Assembly (NCBI RefSeq): GCF_900626135.1
Contig: NZ_LR130785.1
Location: 1,149,241 to 1,213,240 of the forward strand
Direction: 5' to 3'
DNA from: Senegalia massiliensis
Lineage (GTDB): Bacteria > Bacillota > Clostridia > Tissierellales > SIT17
Length of the DNA: 64,000 nucleotides
The position numbers and the translations under genes were made by a program. The stretch's first letter is position 1. Each line of letters opens with the position of its first letter. This document shows, in pieces, positions 58,527-64,000 of the stretch. Under the pieces are notes generated by a model. It was not told the DNA's origin. It did not search any database and was given only the letters and a program-made list of their open reading frames with translations.

Positions 58527-59384
58527 ATGACTGTAAAAATAATTGCAGACAGTGGATGTGATTTACCAAAAGAAATAATAAAAGAATTAGATATTGAAAT
58601 ATTACCTTTATCTGTAATAATAGATGACGAAGAATATAGCGATGGTGTTGATATGAACCCTAAAGAGCTTTATAGACTCATGAAAGATGGGAAAGCTCCA
58701 AAGACAGCACAAGTATCTCCAGGAACATTTAAAAATACTTTCATTAAATATGCTAAACAAAATAGAGAAGCTATTTATATAGGATTTTCATCACAATTAT
58801 CAGGGACCTTTAATACTGGTTATCTTATGAAAGAAGAGGTATTAGAAGAATATCCTAAATCAAAAATAGAGGTTTATGATACACTTGCTGCTTCACTTGG
58901 TTGTGGTCTTATAGTACATAAAGCAGCATCTTTAGCAAAAGAAGGAAAGTCTATAAATGAAATTTTAGAACGAATTGAGTTTTATAGTAATCACATGGAG
59001 CATGTATTTACGGTAGATAATTTAGAATATCTTTATAGAGGTGGTAGAGTAAGTAAAACTCAAGCATTTGTAGGTGGACTTTTAAGCATAAAGCCTATAT
59101 TAAATGTAGAAGAAGGTAAATTAATCCCTATTGAAAAAGTTAGAGGTTCAGGTAAAGTTATGAAAAGAATGATAGAAATAATGACTAAAAGGGGAGTAGA
59201 TTTAAAAAATCAAACAGTTGCTATAAGTCATGGAGATGATTTAGAAAAAGCTAATGAGTTAAAAAATATGATGCAAGAAAAATTTGGAATTAAAGATTTT
59301 GTAATTAATATGATAGGATGTTCTATAGGGGCACATTCAGGACCAGGTACACTTGCAATATTTTTCTTAAATAAAACAAAATAA
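58527..59384 (+). CDS. DegV-family fatty-acid-binding protein
   Basis: The 285-residue protein has the DegV plan: KIIADSGCDLPKE (residues 4-16), PKTAQVSPGTFKNTF near 56, GFSSQLSGTFNT near 82 (Ser that binds the fatty-acid carboxylate) and a C-terminal domain with NLEYLYRGGRVSKTQA and the final IGCSIGAHSGPGTLAIFF. DegV/FakB proteins present fatty acids to the kinase FakA in the phospholipid route; fakA is not here. AGGAGATGATT precedes the ATG. Co-transcribed with the GNAT gene and closed by a terminator. Confidence 0.93.
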   Translation: MTVKIIADSGCDLPKEIIKELDIEILPLSVIIDDEEYSDGVDMNPKELYRLMKDGKAPKTAQVSPGTFKNTFIKYAKQNREAIYIGFSSQLSGTFNTGYLMKEEVLEEYPKSKIEVYDTLAASLGCGLIVHKAASLAKEGKSINEILERIEFYSNHMEHVFTVDNLEYLYRGGRVSKTQAFVGGLLSIKPILNVEEGKLIPIEKVRGSGKVMKRMIEIMTKRGVDLKNQTVAISHGDDLEKANELKNMMQEKFGIKDFVINMIGCSIGAHSGPGTLAIFFLNKTK

Positions 59385-59418
59385 AATAATAGGCTAAATT
59401 TAGCCTATTATTTTATTT
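59381..59418. terminator. Bidirectional terminator between degV-like and cyclophilin genes
   Basis: A 36-bp perfect palindrome (59381-59416; core AATAGGCTAAATTTAGCC) includes the end of both convergent genes. Confidence 0.92.
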
Positions 59419-59932
59419 TGTTTGGTTCATTAAATTCATAGCCATTTAAATCTACAGTCATTAGATTTATTTTTGGTTCATTTAAGGGTCTATCATTATA
59501 GCTAGTTTCCATTTCTGCTATTTTATCTATTATTTCTATTCCTTCTACTACTTTTCCAAATGCTGCATATTGACCATCTAGATGTGGAGAATCTTTATGC
59601 ATTATAAAAAATTGACTACCAGCTGAATCAGGATGAGCTGATCTTGCCATAGAAATAACTCCCTTTTCATGTTTAAGATCATTTTTAATGCCATTCCCAC
59701 TAAATTCACCTTTGATACTATATCCAGGTCCACCTGTTCCACTACCTTGAGGACAACCACCCTGAATCATAAATCCTTTTATAATTCTATGGAAAATAAG
59801 TCCATCATAAAAATTTTCTTTTATTAAAGAAATAAAATTATCAACTGTATTTTTAGCTATATCAGGATACAGTTCTAATTTGATTTCATCTCCACTTTCC
59901 ATTTTAATAGTTACAATTGGCTTTTTACTCAC
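59408..59932 (-). CDS. Cyclophilin-type peptidyl-prolyl cis-trans isomerase
   Basis: From GTG 59932 (TAGGAGATGAT at 59947-59937) the protein is 174 residues. A longer frame to 59983 has no ribosome site and would add a hydrophobic extension. Cyclophilin motifs are clear: GLIFHRIIKGFMIQGGCPQG, GTGGPGYSIKGEF, GVISMARSAHPDSAGSQFFI and LDGQYAAFGKVVEG, with the catalytic Arg in FHR. There is no signal peptide, so it folds proteins in the cytoplasm. It is transcribed alone from the region near 60000. Confidence 0.94.
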   Translation of the reverse strand: MSKKPIVTIKMESGDEIKLELYPDIAKNTVDNFISLIKENFYDGLIFHRIIKGFMIQGGCPQGSGTGGPGYSIKGEFSGNGIKNDLKHEKGVISMARSAHPDSAGSQFFIMHKDSPHLDGQYAAFGKVVEGIEIIDKIAEMETSYNDRPLNEPKINLMTVDLNGYEFNEPNKIK

Positions 59933-60086
59933 AATATCATCTCCTAATAAATTTATATCAACTATATTATACACTAACAACATATATATATCCTAATTAT
60001 ATTTAAAATAATTATAGCATACTATTAGATTAATTATGAATTATAGGGTAATATAGTATTATGAATAAAATTTAGAGGTGATTTAT

Positions 60087-60692
60087 ATGACAAAATTATA
60101 TTTAACAAGACATGGTCAAACTCAATGGAATATTGAGGCACGCTTTCAAGGGCAGATGGGATCTCCGTTGACACAAAAAGGAATAAAAGATGCAGAAAAT
60201 TTAAGAGATAGGTTAAAAGAAGTTGAATTTCAAGCAATATATTCTAGTCCTCAATCACGTGCATATGATACTGCAAATATAATAAAAGGAGATAGAAAGA
60301 TTAATATCATAACAGATGATAGATTAAAAGAGATGAATTTTGGTGACTGGGAAGGAATTAAAGGAGATGAAATAAAGAAAAAATATTTTAAAATGTTTGA
60401 TAATTTATGGAACTCACCAATGGATTACAAACCTAATAGTGGAGAATCATATAAAGATGTATATAATAGGGTTATTCCTGCAATAGAAGATATTAAAAAA
60501 CAACATGATGGTAAAGTACTTATAGTAGCTCATGGGATAGTGCTTGCAATTATAATGATGTATGTTGAAGGTAGAACTATAGATAACTTATGGAAAGAAC
60601 AAGTGCTACCTAATACTAGCCTTACAATAGTAGAAGCAGAAAATGATAAATTTGATATAAAAATGTATGGGGATACAAGTCATTTTAGTTAA
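60087..60692 (+). CDS. Histidine phosphatase (phosphoglycerate-mutase-like)
   Basis: From ATG 60087 the protein is 201 residues, with GAGGTG at 60075-60080. It has LYLTRHGQTQWNIEARFQG (phosphohistidine RHG motif, residues 3-21), IYSSPQSRAYDTANII near 48, LKEMNFGDWEGIK near 76 and the second His in VLIVAHGIVLA near 150. This is the short phosphatase type (PhoE/CobC-like) rather than a true glycolytic mutase. Substrate unknown; alpha-ribazole phosphate or phosphosugars are possible. A Fur box begins 26 bases after its stop. Confidence 0.92.
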   Translation: MTKLYLTRHGQTQWNIEARFQGQMGSPLTQKGIKDAENLRDRLKEVEFQAIYSSPQSRAYDTANIIKGDRKINIITDDRLKEMNFGDWEGIKGDEIKKKYFKMFDNLWNSPMDYKPNSGESYKDVYNRVIPAIEDIKKQHDGKVLIVAHGIVLAIIMMYVEGRTIDNLWKEQVLPNTSLTIVEAENDKFDIKMYGDTSHFS

Positions 60693-60717
60693 AATAAAAA
60701 AAATTAAAAAAAGTACT

Positions 60718-60772
60718 TGATAATAATTATCAACTGTGGTATTATATTTATAGAGTTGAGAATGACTCTCAA
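60718..60772 (+). promoter_or_regulatory. Fur-controlled promoter with two Fur boxes
   Basis: TTGATA (60718-60723), a 17-base spacer and TATTAT (60741-60746) form a good promoter. A perfect 7-1-7 box TGATAATAATTATCA (60719-60733) covers the -35, and a second box TGAGAATGACTCTCA (60758-60772, 12 of 15 matching) lies at the expected start of transcription. Double occupancy would give tight iron repression. Confidence 0.78.
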
Positions 60773-60963
60773 TTAAACAATAAAGTAAATTAAGGTGTTG
60801 AATAATATATTACCCCCATTATCAATACCTACCCGTTTAAGTAAATTCATAATTTACACAATTCCATAGTAATATTTAAAAGTATATCTTGCCGATAATA
60901 CTTTAATGAAACCTCCCAATGTGGAGTAACCCCTAGAAACGGAATCTAGGGGTTATTTTTTTA
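60753..60963 (+). ncRNA. Putative Fur-controlled small RNA (about 210 nt) with three C-rich patches
   Basis: Between the Fur-controlled promoter and a strong terminator lie about 210 bases without a convincing ORF. Three C-rich patches are visible: TTACCCCCATTATC (60811-60824), CCTACCCG (60829-60836) and AACCTCCCAATG (60911-60922). They lie between small hairpins, GTAAATT/AATTTAC (60842-60858) and AAAGTAT/ATACTTT (60880-60905). CCTCCC is the complement of a strong ribosome site. This fits an iron-sparing regulatory RNA that blocks translation. A 24-codon frame from TTG 60799 exists but has no usable ribosome site. Confidence 0.58.
60927..60963 (+). terminator. Terminator of putative iron-regulated small RNA
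   Basis: AACCCCTAGA (60929-60938) pairs with TCTAGGGGTT (60946-60955), then ATTTTTTT. Confidence 0.92.
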
Positions 60964-61039
60964 TAAAAATTTGTGTATAAGCATATAATTAGAGTATAAT
61001 ATACATATTGTATAATATATGATTGAAAGGAGATATTTT

Positions 61040-61609
61040 ATGAAAAGATCGTTGTTAATAGTATTAGTTGTGATAGTTGTTGTTTTAATAATTCCTATTA
61101 TGTTTTTAGCTGGGAGTTATAATGACTTAGTATCATTAGATGAACAAGTTAATGGTTCATGGGCTCAGGTAGAAAACCAATTAAAACGTAGAGCAGATCT
61201 TATACCTAACTTAGTAGAAACAGTGAAAGGTTTTGCAGATCAAGAAAAAGATGTATTAATTGGAGTTACTGAAGCAAGAAGTAAAGTTATGAAAGCAGAT
61301 TCACCTGAGGAATTTGCTGATGCAAATAATCAGCTTACAAATGCCCTACAAGGACTTAATGTAGTGGTAGAAAGATACCCAGAGTTAAAGTCTAACCAGA
61401 ATTTTATTCAACTTCAAGATGAATTAGCTGGTACAGAAAATAGAATAGCTGTTGCAAGAAAGGATTATAATGAATCAGCTAAAATTTTAAACAGTAAGAT
61501 AAGAAAGTTTCCAACAAATATTGTAGCAGGAATATTTGGAATAGATAAAAGAGAATATTTTGAGGTATCTGAAGAAGATCAAGAAGTACCTGATGTAGAA
61601 TTTGAATAG
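61040..61609 (+). CDS. LemA family protein
   Basis: From ATG 61040 (AAAGGAGA 7 bases upstream) the protein is 189 residues. It has an N-terminal membrane helix (about 5-24) and then the LemA helical bundle: LDEQVNGSWAQVENQLKRRADLIPNLVETVKGFA, seen from residue 34, AVARKDYNESAKILNSKIRKFPTNIVAGIFG and a short acidic tail. The function of LemA is unknown; it often pairs with TPM-domain proteins, as here. The TPM gene follows after 10 bases. The promoter is probably TTGTGT-18-TATAAT ending at 61001. Confidence 0.94.
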   Translation: MKRSLLIVLVVIVVVLIIPIMFLAGSYNDLVSLDEQVNGSWAQVENQLKRRADLIPNLVETVKGFADQEKDVLIGVTEARSKVMKADSPEEFADANNQLTNALQGLNVVVERYPELKSNQNFIQLQDELAGTENRIAVARKDYNESAKILNSKIRKFPTNIVAGIFGIDKREYFEVSEEDQEVPDVEFE

Positions 61610-61619
61610 GTGATAGAAT

Positions 61620-62375
61620 ATGATCAAAAAGATGCTCACTATATTTCTATTATTTTCCATAGTATTTAATTTTAACATATCTATTGCCGCAGATTTTGAA
61701 CTTCCAGAACCTAGTTATGAATACTATGTTTATGATGAAGCAAACATTATAGAATCTGATGTAGAAGAACATATTATAAATAAAAATAAAAATTTATATA
61801 GTAAATATGGTGCACAAGTAGTTGTAGCTACTGTCAATTCACTACAAGAACGTTCTATAGAAGAATTTGCTAATGAATTGTTTAGAGAGTGGGGAATTGG
61901 TAGTAGTGAAGAGGATAATGGAGTACTTTTATTAGTAGCTCCAAATGAAAAAAGACTTAGGATAGAAGTAGGATATGGATTAGAAGGAGCACTTCCTGAT
62001 GGAAAAGTGGGACGTATTCGAGATGAGTATTTAAAACCTAATTTTGGAAATGAGAATTATAGCAAAGGTATACTTTTAGCATTTGATAATATAACAAATG
62101 AAATAGAAAATGAATACTTAGGTATAAATAAAGAAGAGAATATAGAAGAAAATAAGCCTAGTAATCAGTCAAATGGTTTTAGTACACTCCAGAAGATATT
62201 TATAGGGTTACTCATTATTATATTAATATTTATAGACTTTAGATTCTTTGGTGGTTTTTTGACTTATATGCTAATAAGAAGTATAGGAAGAGGAAGAGGA
62301 TCTGGAAGAGGAGGTGGCGGCTCTTCAGGAGGAGGAGGCTCTTCAGGAGGAGGCGGTGCATCCGGTGGTTGGTAA
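61620..62375 (+). CDS. TPM (YgcG) domain protein with Gly-rich C-terminus
   Basis: The 251-residue protein has a signal peptide (about 1-24, ending IAAD) and a TPM domain (about 35-165: YVYDEANIIESDVEEHI, QVVVATVNSLQERSIEEFANELFREWGIG, EVGYGLEGALPDGKVGRI). A membrane helix follows (about 190-212), then a Gly/Ser-rich tail with repeated GGGGSSGGG and final GGW. This matches YgcG-type proteins found with LemA. The domain is outside the cell; the tail faces the cytoplasm. A phosphatase or folding role has been suggested for the domain. GTGATAGAAT is a weak ribosome site, so translation may be coupled to LemA. Confidence 0.92.
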   Translation: MIKKMLTIFLLFSIVFNFNISIAADFELPEPSYEYYVYDEANIIESDVEEHIINKNKNLYSKYGAQVVVATVNSLQERSIEEFANELFREWGIGSSEEDNGVLLLVAPNEKRLRIEVGYGLEGALPDGKVGRIRDEYLKPNFGNENYSKGILLAFDNITNEIENEYLGINKEENIEENKPSNQSNGFSTLQKIFIGLLIIILIFIDFRFFGGFLTYMLIRSIGRGRGSGRGGGGSSGGGGSSGGGGASGGW

Positions 62376-62379
62376 AAAG

Positions 62380-62426
62380 AAAAGTAGTATAAGACAGATT
62401 TTAAAATCTGTCTTATACTACTTTTA
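62380..62426. terminator. Bidirectional terminator between TPM and helicase genes
   Basis: A perfect palindrome (62380-62425; arms of 23 bases with core GTAGTATAAGACAG) lies between the convergent genes and includes the last codons of the helicase gene. Confidence 0.93.
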
Positions 62427-64000
62427 ATAAATTATTTTCCATACTAAGACTCAATGAAACTTTCTTTTTACCATATTGTTCAAATTTAATTGTGAGTATA
62501 TCTTTATCAATATCAAGTACAATTCCTTTTCCAAAGGATTTATGAATTATATTGTCACCGTTATTTATACCTAAAGATTGATTTGATATTATTTTTTCTA
62601 ATTCAGCTATAAATCTTGACATTAATACCTCTTCTCCATCACGAGATTTATATGTAAGAAGTTTCAGATCTTTTTTAGCACGAGTCATGCCTACATAAAA
62701 AAGTCTTCTTTCTTCTTCTATTGGTTTTTTATTTCCCATTTCATATTCGTCAATACTATTACTATTAGGAAATTCACTGTCAATTAAATCAATCATAAAT
62801 ACTCTTTCAAACTCTAATCCTTTTGCTGAATGAAAAGTTGATAGCCTAACCTTTTCTTCACCATATTCTCTATTTTCATATAGAGCTTTTTTTATATAAT
62901 TTAACCTATCTATTAAAAGAATTGGAGACTCTAGATCTCTACAAATAAGTTTGATTGTAGAGATTATTATCTTTATATTTTCATAAGATTGTCCATATCT
63001 TTTAGAATTTTTTCTTAGGAATTCATCATATTCCAAATCGTATAATATAGAGTCAATTGCTGTTTTTGCATTTAATTTTCTAATGACTTTAAATTTATCT
63101 CGTATTCTTTTAATATTATTTTTCTGATAAATTTTTAAATCAGGAAAGTTTAATAGGTTATGGAAAATAGATTCATCTATATCTTTACTTTTAATAAAAT
63201 TTATTTGTTTTTTAGAAATATATCCATTCATTCTATAATATATCTTTTCAAAACTATTTATATCAGTTTCATCATAGGATAATTTTATAAAAGATAATAT
63301 ATCTCTTACTATCCAATGATTAAAAAATGTTATTTTAGAATCCCTTACAAAAAAAGGAATATTATTTTTAAGTAATCCATCAACTATGGATATAGTAGAA
63401 ACATTATTTCGAAAAAGAATTGCTGAATCATGACTATTATTTTTGAGATTATCAAATAAATATTCGTATTGCTTTTTTTCATCTTTAAATTTAATAATTG
63501 TTACAGGTGATTCTTCACTATTTTCAGTATATAAGTTTTTATTATATCTAATAGTATTATTTGTAATAAATTTATTTGAAGTATCAACTATATTACTACT
63601 AGATCTATAATTTTGTTCCATAAAAAATTTCTTAGAATGAGAGTATTTTTTTTCAAAACTTAATAAATACTCTGGATAAGCTCCTCTAAACCCATATATA
63701 CTTTGATCATCATCAGCCACAATGAATAGATTGTTTTTTGGACTTGATAAAAGACTAATTATTTTATGTTGAGCTTTAGAAGTATCTTGTCCTTCATCTA
63801 CTTGTATATATTGATATCTTTGTTTTAAGTTATTTAATATAAGAGGATTTTTTTCAAATATATTAATAGTTAATGAAAGCATATCATCAAAATCTATATA
63901 GTTATTTTTCTTTTTATAATTTTCATATTTAGCATATATCTTTTTAAAATTATTTATTTTTAATTTTTTATATTGTGTAAAGTCATCTTCATTTAGCAAC
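62413..64000 (-). CDS. UvrD/PcrA-like superfamily 1 DNA helicase, C-terminal part
   Basis: The frame is open to the window edge, so the Walker A part and the true start are missing; at least 528 residues are here. Visible motifs in order: IDFDDML, YIQVDEGQDTSKAQH (motif II, here DEGQ where many members have DExQ), FIVADDDQSIYGFRGA (motif III), FMEQNYRSSSNI (motif IV), VRLSTFHSAKGLEFERVFMI (motif V) and RRLFYVGMTRAKKDL (motif VI). A C-terminal extension (GINNGDNIIHKSFGKGIVLD) is the PcrA-like Tudor-type end. It unwinds DNA 3' to 5'. Whether it is PcrA or a paralogue cannot be decided without the N-terminus. Confidence 0.92.
   Translation of the reverse strand, partial: LLNEDDFTQYKKLKINNFKKIYAKYENYKKKNNYIDFDDMLSLTINIFEKNPLILNNLKQRYQYIQVDEGQDTSKAQHKIISLLSSPKNNLFIVADDDQSIYGFRGAYPEYLLSFEKKYSHSKKFFMEQNYRSSSNIVDTSNKFITNNTIRYNKNLYTENSEESPVTIIKFKDEKKQYEYLFDNLKNNSHDSAILFRNNVSTISIVDGLLKNNIPFFVRDSKITFFNHWIVRDILSFIKLSYDETDINSFEKIYYRMNGYISKKQINFIKSKDIDESIFHNLLNFPDLKIYQKNNIKRIRDKFKVIRKLNAKTAIDSILYDLEYDEFLRKNSKRYGQSYENIKIIISTIKLICRDLESPILLIDRLNYIKKALYENREYGEEKVRLSTFHSAKGLEFERVFMIDLIDSEFPNSNSIDEYEMGNKKPIEEERRLFYVGMTRAKKDLKLLTYKSRDGEEVLMSRFIAELEKIISNQSLGINNGDNIIHKSFGKGIVLDIDKDILTIKFEQYGKKKVSLSLSMENNLLKVV

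Noticed and set aside
59933-59983. Hydrophobic N-terminal extension of cyclophilin (possible secreted form)
   Set aside because: No ribosome site before 59983, while GTG 59932 has TAGGAGATGAT. The extension is only an open frame.
60799-60873. 24-codon frame (TTG start, hydrophobic) inside the iron-controlled RNA candidate
   Set aside because: AAGGTG touches the start codon with no spacing, and the translation is unremarkable. It remains a weak alternative as a dual-function RNA.

Overview
The window is very AT-rich DNA from an anaerobic, endospore-forming low-GC Firmicute, most likely Clostridia or Tissierellia. The supporting evidence is strong AGGAGGTG-type ribosome sites, frequent TTG/GTG starts, a spore germinant-receptor operon, an oxygen-labile Fe-S serine dehydratase, pyruvate formate-lyase, and a large BcrA/BadF-type activator. 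I could not run searches, so family names rest on motif recognition. No tRNA, rRNA, CRISPR array, intact IS element or prophage is visible.

Layout. 1-1459: end of a ger receptor operon (Ger(x)C tail, small membrane protein, GerAB permease). 1665-3690: NmrA-like reductase, then an ECF S component paired with a TudS-like desulfidase. 3841-11420: sdaAB-sdaAA followed by NuoE, NuoF and a very large GltD/NuoG-like fusion, which look like one serine-degradation and electron-transfer operon. 11506-17368: BTAD regulator, then a surface/biofilm locus (vWA protein, SipW-type signal peptidase, c-di-GMP-I riboswitch, TasA/CalY-like matrix protein, MPQTG wall-anchored protein). 17457-20471: RND exporter. 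20521-21716: cobalamin riboswitch with terminator, DUF4430 protein and ECF S component. 21779-26209: DUF421 protein, an orphan phage-type recombination protein, MATE exporter, amidohydrolase. 26285-29955: csaA followed by a glutamate-cysteine-ligase-like enzyme, an ATP-grasp ligase and an alpha/beta hydrolase. 29996-36122: lipoprotein, aldehyde dehydrogenase, ABC-2 exporter, CDF exporter. 36194-39730: AgrA/AgrC-like two-component pair followed by a decayed area with a possible agrD relic and several tiny membrane ORFs. 39739-43662: YIP1 protein, MacB-type ABC system and SdpI-family protein. 43657-46754: pflB-pflA with a promoter and a palindromic operator candidate. 46901-49717: class IV aminotransferase, a leader with alternative hairpins, a run of four micro-ORFs, a TrmH-family methyltransferase and a small zinc-ligand protein. 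49834-64000: beta-propeller protein, PBP2/SpoVD-type transpeptidase, giant activator, GNAT, DegV, cyclophilin, phosphatase, LemA/TPM pair, and a UvrD-like helicase cut by the window edge.

The least expected content is in the intergenic DNA. Two loci (about 51428-51538 and 60718-60963) each begin with a perfect 7-1-7 Fur box TGATAATAATTATCA, carry C-rich unpaired patches and end in an intrinsic terminator, without a convincing ORF. I read them as Fur-controlled small RNAs of FsrA-like design. A third locus (47735-48549) has a good promoter, a 22-codon leader ORF whose ribosome site and 3' end take part in mutually exclusive pairings, three related tandem terminator hairpins, and then four 22-31 codon ORFs each with a near-ideal ribosome site.
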